From positions 6,361 to 70,360 of the forward strand of contig CAVXXD010000004.1 in the NCBI GenBank assembly GCA_963765625.1: a DNA stretch of 64,000 bases, in the 5' to 3' direction. Positions 33,740 to 41,658 of this stretch are shown piece after piece (within the stretch, counting starts at the first letter, position 1; every line of letters starts with the position of its first letter). The notes beneath the pieces are model-generated. The model was not told the DNA's origin. It did no database searches and saw nothing but the letters and a program-made list of their open reading frames with translations. This DNA is from CAVXXD01 sp963765625. Its GTDB lineage: Bacteria; Actinomycetota; Geothermincolia; Geothermincolales; Geothermincolaceae. The translations under genes were made by a program, and so were the position numbers.

Positions 33740-35077
33740 TCAGGAGCGGATGAGGGCGAGTACTTCGTCCCGTTTGGCTTCCATCAGTTCCCGCGTAGCG
33801 GCCTCGAGGTTGAGGCGCAGCAGGGGTTCGGTGTTGGAGGGGCGGACGTTGAACCACCAGTCGGAATACTCCACGCTCAGGCCGTCCTTTTTGTCGATGC
33901 CGGCGTCGGAGTAAGCCGCGACGATCTGTTCCAGTTTGGCGGGGATGTCCTCCACCCGGCTGTTGATCTCGCCCGAGTCGAAGTATTTTTTGAAGGGCCT
34001 GACCACTTCCGATAGAGGCTTGTCCTCCAGTGAGATGGTCTCCAGGACGAACATGGCCGCGATCAGACCGGAGTCGGCCCGGTAATTGTCGCGGAAGTAA
34101 TAGTGGCCGGAGTGCTCACCGCCAAAGATGGCTCCCGTCTCCGCCATGGTCTGCTTGATGAAGGAGTGCCCCACCCGCTCGCGGATGGGAGTGCCGCCGT
34201 ACTGGCGGATGGTCTCGGGCACGATCCAGGAATTGACGGCGTTGTAGATGACCTTCTCGCCGGGATGGGTCTCGAGGATGCGCTTGGCCACCATGGCCGT
34301 AGTCAGGGAGGCGCTCACCGGCTCGCCCCGGTCGTCCACCAGGAAGACCCGGTCGGCGTCGCCGTCGAAGGCCATGCCCAGGTCGGCCCGGTTCTCCAGC
34401 ACCCAGTCCTGCAGCAGTTTGATGTTCTGGGGCTCGATGGGGCTGGGCTGGTGATGGGGAAAGCTGCCATCCAGCTCGAAACAGTAGGGCACCAGCTCTA
34501 CGGGAAGTTTCGAGAAGAGGGCGGGGACGAGCATGCCGGCCATGCCGTTGCCGGCATCGACCACGATCTTCAGGGGCTTGATCTTCCCGACATCAACGAA
34601 GCTCATGACGTGGCGCACGTAGTCGTCGAGCATGTCCCGCTCCTCCAGGTCGCCGTAACGCGCCGCCGCCGGGAATTCGCCCTTCACCACCAGATCGCGG
34701 ATATCGGCGATGCCGGTGTCCTCGCTGATGGGGGCGGCCTTGCGCCGGCAGATCTTCAGGCCGTTGTATTCCTTGGGGTTGTGGGAGGCGGTAAACATAG
34801 CCCCCGGCAGGTCCAGGGCGCCGGACGCGAAATAGATGGTATCGGTGGAGCAGAGGCCGATGTCCACCACGTCCGCCCCCTGCTTCCGAGCCCCTTCGAT
34901 GAAAGCGGCGCTCAAAGCGGGGGAGGAGAGGCGCATGTCCCGGCCGACCACGATTTTCGGCTCGCCCAGGAAGGCCACGAAGGCCCGCCCGATACGGCCG
35001 GCGACTTCTTCGTCGATCTCCTCCGGGTAGATGCCCCGGATATCGTAAGCCTTGAAGATGCCCTGGTTTATTTCCAT
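33740..35077 (-). CDS. manB: Phosphomannomutase/phosphoglucomutase
   Basis: 445 residues from ATG 35077 (MEINQGIFKAYDIRGIYPEE), the start that matches the family; ATG 35101 is an in-frame alternative and neither has a clear ribosome site. Phosphoserine motif FTASHNPKEYNGLKI near 95, metal loop AFDGDADRVFLVDDRGE near 240, sugar-binding GGEHSGHYYFRDN and RPSNTEPLLRLNLEA. It makes mannose-1-P or glucose-1-P and probably works with the isomerase at 30.6 kb to supply GDP-mannose or glycan precursors. Confidence 0.95.
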   Translation of the reverse strand: MEINQGIFKAYDIRGIYPEEIDEEVAGRIGRAFVAFLGEPKIVVGRDMRLSSPALSAAFIEGARKQGADVVDIGLCSTDTIYFASGALDLPGAMFTASHNPKEYNGLKICRRKAAPISEDTGIADIRDLVVKGEFPAAARYGDLEERDMLDDYVRHVMSFVDVGKIKPLKIVVDAGNGMAGMLVPALFSKLPVELVPYCFELDGSFPHHQPSPIEPQNIKLLQDWVLENRADLGMAFDGDADRVFLVDDRGEPVSASLTTAMVAKRILETHPGEKVIYNAVNSWIVPETIRQYGGTPIRERVGHSFIKQTMAETGAIFGGEHSGHYYFRDNYRADSGLIAAMFVLETISLEDKPLSEVVRPFKKYFDSGEINSRVEDIPAKLEQIVAAYSDAGIDKKDGLSVEYSDWWFNVRPSNTEPLLRLNLEAATRELMEAKRDEVLALIRS

Positions 35078-35145
35078 GCGCAACATGATAGCACAAGCCA
35101 TGGTGATACAATAATTTAAGGAGAGTTGCCAGGGGGTGATTGTGG

Positions 35146-35781
35146 ATGAATAAGGCGATTATCGCTGTCCTCGCGTTGCTGTTGTTCGTCATACTCTTAG
35201 CTGGATGCTCGGGAGAAGCCCAATGGCACGAAAGCAAAATGGGCGGAAGTGTTGAAAAGAACACGGCATACATCGCGAAACTGAAAGCATCGGGGAAGGA
35301 GCCCGGCTTCAATCCACGGTTCCCCGATGACCAGGAATATCTCAACGGCTACCGCGGCGGCTTTGACTCCGGCTACAACGAAGGAAAGAAGGAAGGCCTG
35401 GAGGGGGACTACTACGACTTCTCCCTGACGGATGTCGATCGGGGCTCCGCTTCGTACAACATGGGCTATTTTGAAGGTTTCCAACAAGGCTACTTCACGG
35501 GGTTTTCCGAGGGTGCCTTGACCGCCGAGATCGGTGTAGACCTCTCGGACGTAGATGAAGACAAACTCGCGCCGGACGACTATGAGGTATCTACCGACTA
35601 CGAAACCGGGTTCAAGGCCGGGCTCTCACAAGGCCGGGTCAATGGAAAAGCCGACAAGAAAGCCGGGTACAGCAAGGATACCGAACCTTACGCAAGAGAC
35701 CTCATCGGCAACGACGAATGGGACAAAGGCTACAAAGACGGCTACAAGAAGGGCTACAACGAAGCCTACGACAGCAACTGA
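35146..35781 (+). CDS. Lipoprotein with glycine-aromatic repeat blocks
   Basis: 211 residues from ATG 35146 behind AGGGGGTG; an in-frame TTG at 35140 is less likely. Lipobox LLAGC gives Cys21 as the lipid anchor. The mature part is acidic and contains four blocks in which Gly recurs every fourth residue, mostly followed by Tyr or Phe: about residues 68-84 (NGYRGGFDSGYNEG), 107-123 (MGYFEGFQQGYFTGFSEG), 154-166 (TGFKAGLSQGRVNG, degenerate) and 194-203 (KGYKDGYKKGYNEAY). A four-residue Gly period would make a glycine stripe on a helix, allowing close helix packing, or it may bind a ligand. I do not recognise the family. Divergent from manB. Confidence 0.75.
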   Translation: MNKAIIAVLALLLFVILLAGCSGEAQWHESKMGGSVEKNTAYIAKLKASGKEPGFNPRFPDDQEYLNGYRGGFDSGYNEGKKEGLEGDYYDFSLTDVDRGSASYNMGYFEGFQQGYFTGFSEGALTAEIGVDLSDVDEDKLAPDDYEVSTDYETGFKAGLSQGRVNGKADKKAGYSKDTEPYARDLIGNDEWDKGYKDGYKKGYNEAYDSN

Positions 35782-35791
35782 CGGCGACCCG

Positions 35792-36301
35792 TCATTGAGG
35801 AAGGTCGAGCGCGGAAAACCCTATCCTCCCCGCCCTCATCAGCGCCCTCACCGCAATCCCCGACCGCTCCTTGTCCACCCGGATTATGCCTGAGTATAGA
35901 GCAAAGACAAACCACCCCGTGTAGGCTGTAAACATGATTGCTACATGGGCTTCCGTGAATTCAGGATGGGCAATCAGTATTGCGATGAACAAGAGTGAAG
36001 CAATTACCGAACAGACCAGCATGACTATCCTTATGACATTCGCCAGGCTGTATGGACTCCACTCCCCGACATTTTCTTCTTCCAGGAGTTTATGAAGTTC
36101 CTTCCTGGTCGTTACTTGCTTACGTTCGAGGAATTCAGAGTACCTGCTGCCCGCGACTTTCGGGAGCTCCTCCCCCGTTCCATCGATCATCTCCAGATAT
36201 TCCTCGAAATCCCGGTTCCCGTTGCGCATGACCGTCCTCAACCATATCAGCATTATTGCCTCAGCGATCATCGCCACTATGAGCACCCACGCGAATCCCA
36301 T
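35792..36301 (-). CDS. Hypothetical membrane protein
   Basis: 169 residues, family not recognised. One membrane helix at the N-terminus (residues 2-22), a charged cytoplasmic segment of about 65 residues containing EFLERKQVTTRKELHKLLEE, then two helices (about 88-111 and 117-140) and a short basic tail. A strong GGAGGTGGCGAGGC site precedes ATG 36301. It converges with the repeat lipoprotein gene, ending 10 bases after it, and lies beside the first hairpin repeat. No enzyme motif is visible. Confidence 0.65.
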   Translation of the reverse strand: MGFAWVLIVAMIAEAIMLIWLRTVMRNGNRDFEEYLEMIDGTGEELPKVAGSRYSEFLERKQVTTRKELHKLLEEENVGEWSPYSLANVIRIVMLVCSVIASLLFIAILIAHPEFTEAHVAIMFTAYTGWFVFALYSGIIRVDKERSGIAVRALMRAGRIGFSALDLPQ

Positions 36302-36366
36302 GCCTCGCCACCTCCATCGTGCCTGTTCCCCTTACGGGAATAATTATCCCATATTTGCACACCCTA

Positions 36367-36536
36367 ACCCCGCGCGAGCTCCCCAACAGGCCGGGGGTTG
36401 TTCGGTAGGCCATCTTGCCAGCCGTGCTCGATAGAAACCTCGAACAACCAGCTTTATAACGAAGCCCGCCCTCTGGCATGCTAGGCCGTACCGAAGGACC
36501 CCCGGCTTACAAAAGAGGAGCTCGCCCCGATTGCGG
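36367..36536 (+). repeat. 170-bp structured repeat, copy A
   Basis: Direct-repeat partner of 37316-37486, about 83 percent identical by eye. It folds into a long hairpin: outer stem 36374-36382 with 36517-36525 (nine perfect pairs, GCGAGCTCC/GGAGCTCGC); main stem 36390-36407 with 36489-36506; GGCC 36408-36411 with 36484-36487; TGCCAG 36416-36421 with CTGGCA 36473-36478; and a small apical hairpin GCTT/AAGC (36451-36465). It ends 29 bases before the truA start. The one wobble pair is G-T in the sense that works as G-U only in plus-strand RNA. Confidence 0.85.
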
Positions 36537-36565
36537 TTGAATGGAGTTTATACTATGGTAACCCC

Positions 36566-37306
36566 ATGGCTAACATCAAACTCACCATCGAATATGACGG
36601 CAGCGAGTACTTCGGCTTCCAGCGGCAGCCGGACGTCCCTACCATCCAGGGCCGGCTGGAGGAAGCAGTGCGCCAGGTGGTCTTTCTGGAATCACCGATA
36701 TATGGTGCCGGCCGTACCGATGCCGGCGTGCACGCCCGAGGTCAAGTGGTGAATTTCAAGGCTTCCACGCGTGTGCCCATCGGGCGCCTGCCGGCCGCGC
36801 TCAACGGTCGCCTGCCGGCCGACATTATCATCAAGAACTCGGAAGCTGTACCCGACGATTTCAACGCCCGCTACGACGCTGTCAAGCGGGAGTACTGCTA
36901 CTACATCATCAACACACCCTACCGGCCGGCCCTCGGCCGCAAGTATTTCTTTCATTACCCGCAAGCCCTTGATGTCGAGGTGATCGACCGGGCCTGCCGG
37001 GCCATCCTGGGTACTCACGACTTCTCCTCCTTCTGCCGCATAGAAGAAGGGCGATCGTATACGCGGGAAGTGCTGGAAGCCTCCTGCGTCCGCTGGACCA
37101 GCGAGGTGATCATCATTCGTGTAGTGGCCAACGCCTTTGCTTACATGATGATGCGCATGCTCTGCGGTGGCCTGCTGGAGGTGGGCCGTGGCCGCTGGAC
37201 CATCCCCTACCTCAAGGACGTGATGGAGGCCAGGGACAACGCCCTCTGCGCCCCGGCCCTGCCGCCCCACGGCCTGGTGCTCGAGCGGATCACCTATCCC
37301 ACCTGA
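36566..37306 (+). CDS. truA: tRNA pseudouridine synthase A
   Basis: Isomerises uridines 38-40 in the tRNA anticodon arm. It is 246 residues. The catalytic Asp is in YGAGRTDAGVHARGQVVNFK near residue 55; IKLTIEYDGSEYFGFQRQP opens the protein and FSSFCRIEEGRSYTREV is the second conserved block. It normally lies between rplQ and rplM on the same strand as both. Here it is on the opposite strand and enclosed by two direct copies of a 170-bp hairpin repeat. No clear ribosome site precedes ATG 36566. Confidence 0.95.
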   Translation: MANIKLTIEYDGSEYFGFQRQPDVPTIQGRLEEAVRQVVFLESPIYGAGRTDAGVHARGQVVNFKASTRVPIGRLPAALNGRLPADIIIKNSEAVPDDFNARYDAVKREYCYYIINTPYRPALGRKYFFHYPQALDVEVIDRACRAILGTHDFSSFCRIEEGRSYTREVLEASCVRWTSEVIIIRVVANAFAYMMMRMLCGGLLEVGRGRWTIPYLKDVMEARDNALCAPALPPHGLVLERITYPT

Positions 37307-37315
37307 ACTACCTCG

Positions 37316-37486
37316 ACCCCACGCGTACTCCCCAACAGGCCGGGGGCTCCTCGGTAGGTCATCTCGCCAACCATGCTCGATAGAATTCTCAAAACTACCA
37401 GCTTCAGAACGAAGCCCGCTCTTTGGCGTGCCAGGCCGTACCGAGGGGCCCCCGGCTTAATGAAGAGGAGCTCGCCCCGGTCGCGG
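37316..37486 (+). repeat. 170-bp structured repeat, copy B
   Basis: Second copy, 10 bases after the truA stop and in the same orientation as copy A. Main stem 37339-37356 with 37439-37456, GGTC 37357-37360 with GGCC 37434-37437, CGCCAA 37365-37370 with TTGGCG 37423-37428, apical GCTTC/GAAGC (37401-37415). Compared with copy A four pairs change on both sides: two T-A to C-G in the main stem, and T-A to C-G plus G-C to A-T in the inner stem. The outer stem is weaker here because of two substitutions on the left arm. Confidence 0.85.
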
Positions 37487-37504
37487 CGGGGAGAAAATCA
37501 AGAA

Positions 37505-37517
37505 GGGGTCTGACCCC
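37505..37517. repeat. Short palindrome ggggtctgacccc
   Basis: A 13-base inverted repeat (six pairs around a central T) followed by CAATTT, lying between copy B and the rplQ terminator. No function is evident. Confidence 0.4.
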
Positions 37518-37525
37518 AATTTGCG

Positions 37526-37561
37526 CAATAAAAGAAGGGCGGATGTGGAATCCGCCCTTCT
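37526..37561 (-). terminator. Rho-independent terminator of the ribosomal superoperon
   Basis: Minus-strand hairpin with a 12-bp perfect stem, AGAAGGGCGGAT (37550-37561) pairing with ATCCGCCCTTCT (37533-37544), a 5-base loop, and a TTTTATTG tail. It lies 16 bases past the rplQ stop. There is no T run on the plus side, so it serves the leftward transcript. Confidence 0.92.
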
Positions 37562-37576
37562 CAGTCCAGTTGAGTT

Positions 37577-37927
37577 TCAGACGAGCTCTATGATAGCCAT
37601 GGGCGCGGCGTCCCCGAGGCGCGGCCCGAGTTTGACGATGCGGGTGTACCCGCCCTGCCGGTCCGCGTAGCGCGGCCCGATCTCCTCGAAGAGCTTGTGG
37701 ATGACTGCTTTGTCCTCAATCACACGCAGGGCCCGGCGGCGGGCATGCAGATCGCCGTCCTTGGCCAGGGTTATCAGCTTCTCCGCGAGAGGCTGGACTT
37801 CCTTGGCCTTGGTCTGGGTAGTGCGTATCTTCTCGTGCTCAATCAGAGCCCGGGACAGGTTGGCCAGTATCGCCTTCTGGTGAGACGCGTTTCCTCCAAG
37901 CCTGTATCCTTTTTTCGGTTGCGGCAT
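37577..37927 (-). CDS. rplQ: 50S ribosomal protein L17
   Basis: 116 residues, last gene of the alpha operon. Starts MPQPKKGYRLGGNASHQKAI and has NLSRALIEHEKIRTTQTKAK; the C-terminus ends with the strand PMAIIELV. It follows rpoA by 19 bases and a strong terminator follows it. Confidence 0.98.
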   Translation of the reverse strand: MPQPKKGYRLGGNASHQKAILANLSRALIEHEKIRTTQTKAKEVQPLAEKLITLAKDGDLHARRRALRVIEDKAVIHKLFEEIGPRYADRQGGYTRIVKLGPRLGDAAPMAIIELV

Positions 37928-37946
37928 TCTTTTTCACTCCCTGATT

Positions 37947-38885
37947 CTATTCGCTTTTCTTGAGTTCCAGACCCTCGAGGGCAAGGCGCTCCTTGACCTC
38001 CTCGATGGAACGGGAGCCGAAGTTGCGCATGGCCAGCAGGTCGTCCTCGGTCCGTTCAATCAATTCTCCCACCGTGCGGATCTGCTCGCGGTGCAGGCAG
38101 TTAAGGGCGCGCACCGGCAGTTCCAGTTCGTCGATGGACCTCTCCAGCATAGCCCCCATGGGCCCGGCTTCCGCCTCCAGGAAGGGCTTGACCTCCAGGT
38201 CGGCCGAGAGGGATGAGAAGAGGTTGATGTGCTCGTTGAGCACCTTGGCCGCCATGGACAGGGCATCGTCCGGCTTGATGCTCCCGTCGGTATAGACGTC
38301 CAGGATCAGCTTGTCGTAGTCGGTACGCTGTCCGACCCGGCAGTTGGTCACCTTGAAGGCGACCCGGGTGATGGGCGAGTACATGGCGTCCAGGGGGATG
38401 GTCCCAACGGCTTCCCGATCCCGCTTACTTCTCTCCACCGGCACGTATCCACGTCCGCGAGCCGCGATCATCTCCACCTTCAGCTTGCCTTCCTTGTTGA
38501 GGGTGGCGATCTTCAGCTCGGGGTTGAGGACCTCAACTCCGCTGGGCGCTTCGATGTCGGCGCCGGTCACGGTCCTGGGGCCTTTAGCGTCGATGTACAG
38601 GGACACCGGGCCGTCCTCCGCCATACTGAGGATCAGACCTTTGATGTTGAGGGTAATCTCGATAGTGTCTTCTTTAACCCCGGTCATGGTCGAGAACTCG
38701 TGCATCACCCCATCGATGAGTAATGCGTTGACTGCCGCTCCCGGGATAGAGGAGAGCAGGATACGGCGCATGGAATTCCCCAAGGTATAACCCCATCCTC
38801 GCTCCAGCGGCTCTACCGTAAAGCGACCGAAGTTCTCCTCCAGTTCCTCCACAGCGATCTTTGGTTTCTGCATCTCCAAGACCAA
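37947..38885 (-). CDS. rpoA: RNA polymerase alpha subunit
   Basis: 312 residues. The N-terminal dimerisation domain (about 1-230) shows RGWGYTLGNSMRRILLSSIP, and the C-terminal DNA- and activator-binding domain (about 250-310) shows ELELPVRALNCLHREQIRTV and RNFGSRSIEEVKERLALEGL. The start is most likely TTG 38885, seven bases after AGGAGGG; the ATG four codons later has its GGAG directly adjacent, which is too close. Confidence 0.97.
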   Translation of the reverse strand: MVLEMQKPKIAVEELEENFGRFTVEPLERGWGYTLGNSMRRILLSSIPGAAVNALLIDGVMHEFSTMTGVKEDTIEITLNIKGLILSMAEDGPVSLYIDAKGPRTVTGADIEAPSGVEVLNPELKIATLNKEGKLKVEMIAARGRGYVPVERSKRDREAVGTIPLDAMYSPITRVAFKVTNCRVGQRTDYDKLILDVYTDGSIKPDDALSMAAKVLNEHINLFSSLSADLEVKPFLEAEAGPMGAMLERSIDELELPVRALNCLHREQIRTVGELIERTEDDLLAMRNFGSRSIEEVKERLALEGLELKKSE

Positions 38886-38920
38886 TGAATATCCCTCCTA
38901 TGGTTTTCTTTATCAGACAG

Positions 38921-39547
38921 TTACTTGGAATAGAGCTCGACGATTAGTGATTCCTTCACCGGTATGTCGATCTCCTCCCGCGTGGGCAGGGTCGCCACGG
39001 TGATGCGCCGGGCCTCGGGGTCTACCTTCAGCCAGTTCACCAGGTGCCTTCCCTCTGCCAGTTTCACGGCGTTCAGAATGACCGCGGATTCCTTGCTGGC
39101 GGCTTTGATCTCGATAACGTCTCCTTCTTTGACACGCATGGAGGGGATGCTGGCCTTTTTTCCGTTGAGGGTGACGTGCCCGTGGCGAACAACCTGCCTG
39201 CCCTGTTTGCGCGACGCAGCCATGCCGCCACGATAGATGACATTGTCCATGCGGCTCTCCAGCAGGCGCAGGAGGTTCTCACCCGTAATGCCCTTCTGTC
39301 GCGCCGCCAGTGAATAGTAGTTACGGAATTGTTTTTCCAGGACGCCGTAGATCCTCTTGGCCTTTTGCTTCTCCCTCAACTGGAGCAGGTATTCCGTCTC
39401 CTTGATGCGTCCCCGGCCGTGTTCACCGGGGGGATAGGGGCGACGCTCGATGGCGCACTTGTCCGTTTCGCAACGGGGGCCCTTGAGGAAAAGTTTCTGC
39501 CGCTCACGCCGGCACTTCTTGCATGCGGGATTAATATCTCTTCCCAT
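38921..39547 (-). CDS. rpsD: 30S ribosomal protein S4
   Basis: 208 residues. Primary 16S rRNA binder and translational regulator of the alpha operon in many bacteria. The N-terminus carries a zinc-type Cys set: CKKCRRERQKLFLKGPRC and CAIERRPYPPGEHGRGR, so this is the zinc-binding (C+) form. The S4 RNA-binding domain is at about 95-160 (RLLESRMDNVIYRGGMA, RQVVRHGHVTLNGKK). Confidence 0.97.
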   Translation of the reverse strand: MGRDINPACKKCRRERQKLFLKGPRCETDKCAIERRPYPPGEHGRGRIKETEYLLQLREKQKAKRIYGVLEKQFRNYYSLAARQKGITGENLLRLLESRMDNVIYRGGMAASRKQGRQVVRHGHVTLNGKKASIPSMRVKEGDVIEIKAASKESAVILNAVKLAEGRHLVNWLKVDPEARRITVATLPTREEIDIPVKESLIVELYSK

Positions 39548-39557
39548 GCCGGCTCAC

Positions 39558-39953
39558 CTACACCCTTCTCCGCTTGGGAGGACGGCAGCCGTTGTGGGCC
39601 TGGGGCGTCACGTCGGTGATGCTCACTACCTCCAGGCCGTGGGCCTGCAGGGTCCGGATAGCCGTCTCCCGGCCCGATCCCGGCCCCTTGACGAAGACGT
39701 CGACCCTCTTCATCCCATGCTCCTGGGCCTTCTTGGCCACGTTCTCCGCCGCTAGAGTCGCTGCGTATGGAGTGCTCTTGCGCGAACCCTTCAGGCCCAC
39801 CGTTCCCGAGCTGGCCCACACGATGGTAGCACCCGTTTTGTCGGTGATCGTTATGATAGTGTTGTTGAACGTGGACTTGATATGAGCCTCGCCGTGCAGG
39901 ATGTTCTTCTTTTCCCGCTTTCTTACCCTGGTCCTAGCCTTTGGTTTCGCCAC
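39558..39953 (-). CDS. rpsK: 30S ribosomal protein S11
   Basis: 131 residues. Forms part of the platform near the Shine-Dalgarno helix. AHIKSTFNNTIITITDKTGA, FVKGPGSGRETAIRTLQAHG and the C-terminal TPQAHNGCRPPKRRRV are the family signature. It lies 10 bases before rpsD. Confidence 0.98.
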   Translation of the reverse strand: MAKPKARTRVRKREKKNILHGEAHIKSTFNNTIITITDKTGATIVWASSGTVGLKGSRKSTPYAATLAAENVAKKAQEHGMKRVDVFVKGPGSGRETAIRTLQAHGLEVVSITDVTPQAHNGCRPPKRRRV

Positions 39954-39997
39954 TCTTCTCCTCCTGAGTCGTATCTTTCACGCCCGTGCGGCGCAGG

Positions 39998-40369
39998 TTA
40001 CTTCTTCCGTTTCACGCCGACCGTTTTACGCGGACCTTTGCGCGTGCGGGCGTTGGTATGAGTACGCTGACCCCGCACGGGCAATCCCACGCGGTGACGC
40101 AGGCCCTGATAACAGCCGATCTCCATCTTGCGCTTGATGTTCTGCGCTACTTCCCGGCGCAGGTCCCCCTCCACCTTGAGGTTCTGGTCGATGTATTCCC
40201 TCAGGCGCACAACTTCCTCCTCGGTAAGGTCCCGCACCCGCGTCTCCGGATTTATCTGGCAGGCGCTGAGGGCCTGTCGCGCCCGGGTCCGGCCGATGCC
40301 GAATATATAAGTGAGGGAGATGTCCGCATGCTTATCCCGGGGAAGATCAACTCCTGCTATTCTGGCCAA
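39998..40369 (-). CDS. rpsM: 30S ribosomal protein S13
   Basis: 123 residues. Head protein contacting tRNA and the intersubunit bridge with L5. ARIAGVDLPRDKHADISLTY, GIGRTRARQAL, HRVGLPVRGQRTHTNARTRK and the Lys-rich end GPRKTVGVKRKK are diagnostic. Confidence 0.98.
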   Translation of the reverse strand: MARIAGVDLPRDKHADISLTYIFGIGRTRARQALSACQINPETRVRDLTEEEVVRLREYIDQNLKVEGDLRREVAQNIKRKMEIGCYQGLRHRVGLPVRGQRTHTNARTRKGPRKTVGVKRKK

Positions 40370-40393
40370 ATCCTCTTACCTCCTTGACGCTGT

Positions 40394-40507
40394 TTAACCC
40401 TGGCGCTGCTTATGGCGAGGGTTCTCACAGATCACCAGCACGCGACCGTGCCTGCGGATGATCTTGCACTTCTCGCACATCTTTTTTACTGACGCTCTAA
40501 CCTTCAT
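40394..40507 (-). CDS. rpmJ: 50S ribosomal protein L36
   Basis: 37 residues from ATG 40507 to TAA 40394. It starts MKVRASVKKMCEKCKIIRRH and ends ENPRHKQRQG. The zinc ligands Cys11, Cys14, Cys27 and His32 are all present, so it is the zinc-binding form. It sits between infA and rpsM as in the standard spc/alpha junction. Confidence 0.96.
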   Translation of the reverse strand: MKVRASVKKMCEKCKIIRRHGRVLVICENPRHKQRQG

Positions 40508-40554
40508 CTCAGTCTCCCTTATATCGCTATCTCTCTCCGCGCCCTTTTTCCCGC

Positions 40555-40776
40555 CTACTTGTAGCGGTAAATGATGCGGCCGCGGTTGAGGTCGTAGGGC
40601 GATAGTTCCACGATCACCTTGTCTCCGGGAAGAATTTTGATGTAATGCATCCTCATCTTCCCCGAGATATGAGCGAGAACCTTGTGCCCGTTGTCCAACT
40701 CCACGCGGAACATGGCGTTGGGCAGCGGCTCCAGGACCGTCCCTTCTACCTCGATGGTATCCTCTTTATTGGACAA
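40555..40776 (-). CDS. infA: Translation initiation factor IF-1
   Basis: 73 residues starting at TTG 40776 (SNKEDTIEVEGTVLEPLPNA), with AAGGAG eight bases upstream; upstream in-frame GTG 40800 lies before the ribosome site. The OB-fold protein occupies the A site with IF-2 and IF-3. FRVELDNGHKVLAHISGKMR and IVELSPYDLNRGRIIYRYK are the conserved core. Confidence 0.95.
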   Translation of the reverse strand: MSNKEDTIEVEGTVLEPLPNAMFRVELDNGHKVLAHISGKMRMHYIKILPGDKVIVELSPYDLNRGRIIYRYK

Positions 40777-40885
40777 ACCGGTTTTCTCCTTCAAGAGCAC
40801 TAAAGCTCAATAACTTCCGGATAACACCAGAAATTTAATACTACCAAAATCTGCTGCTCGAGTCTATATTCAGTTCTTTCAGTTC

Positions 40886-41635
40886 TCAATCAACCGTCAG
40901 AATCATTGGCTCACCGTCCATGACCACCACAGTGTGCTCGTAGTGGGCGGATAGTTTGCCGTCTTCTGTCCTGACCGTCCAACCGTCATCCAGCACTTCA
41001 ACTTCGAAACCGCCCTGGTTGACCATGGGCTCCAGGGCAAATACCATTCCCTGGGTCAGCTTCGGCCCCCGGCGCGGCGGGCCATAGTTCGGGATCTGCG
41101 GCTCTTCATGCATGTTCTGCCCGATACCGTGTCCCACGAACTGTATGACCACCGAAAACCCGGCCCCCTCCACTTCGGCCTGTATGGCGTGGGAGATATC
41201 CCCCAGGAAGTTCCCCGCCCGGCACTCGAAGATGCCTTTCTCCAGCGAGCGGTGGGTGACCTCCATCAGTCGGAGGGCTTCCGGGTCGATCTTTTCGCCC
41301 ACGGCATAAGTCCGCGCGGCGTCGGCATGATAGCCGTTTAATACGACCCCCACGTCGATGCCGACGATGTCCCCTTCGGCCAGTACGTTCTCTCCCGGTA
41401 TGCCGTGCACCACCACCTCGTTGACGGAGGTACAGATGGACCTGGGAAAACCCTGGTATCCCAGGAAGGACGGTATGCCGCCCTTGCTCCGGATGAAATC
41501 GTCCGCCAGCTTGTCCAGGTGGCCGGTACTGACTCCGGGAGCGATGCTCCCCTCCATCAGATCGAGGACACCCGCTACGATGCGCCCGGCCTCGCGCATC
41601 TTCCTGATCTCCTCCTCTGACCTGATGACGATCAT
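40886..41635 (-). CDS. map: Methionine aminopeptidase, type I
   Basis: 249 residues, class Ia without an N-terminal zinc extension. The five metal ligands are seen: two Asp in DIVGIDVGVVLNGYHADAAR, His in FVGHGIGQNMHEEP, Glu in FALEPMVNQGG and Glu in SAHYEHTVVV. It follows adk by 23 bases in the secY-adk-map-infA order. About 85 bases of A/T-rich DNA separate it from infA; no convincing promoter could be fixed there. Confidence 0.97.
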   Translation of the reverse strand: MIVIRSEEEIRKMREAGRIVAGVLDLMEGSIAPGVSTGHLDKLADDFIRSKGGIPSFLGYQGFPRSICTSVNEVVVHGIPGENVLAEGDIVGIDVGVVLNGYHADAARTYAVGEKIDPEALRLMEVTHRSLEKGIFECRAGNFLGDISHAIQAEVEGAGFSVVIQFVGHGIGQNMHEEPQIPNYGPPRRGPKLTQGMVFALEPMVNQGGFEVEVLDDGWTVRTEDGKLSAHYEHTVVVMDGEPMILTVD

Positions 41636-41658
41636 ACGGTTTCCGCTCTATTCACTTT

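Noticed and set aside
36540..36560. TATACT as a -10 box for truA
   Set aside because: No -35 box at proper distance, and transcription would begin only a few bases before the start codon.
37309..37500. Repeat copy B as a terminator for truA
   Set aside because: The hairpin is long and bulged and is not followed by a T run on the plus strand, and an equivalent copy lies upstream of truA.
37505..37517. Short palindrome as an operator
   Set aside because: It lies downstream of converging genes, where an operator has no obvious promoter to control.
40801..40885. Promoter between map and infA
   Set aside because: The A/T-rich gap has partial -10-like sequences but no convincing box pair with 16-18 base spacing.
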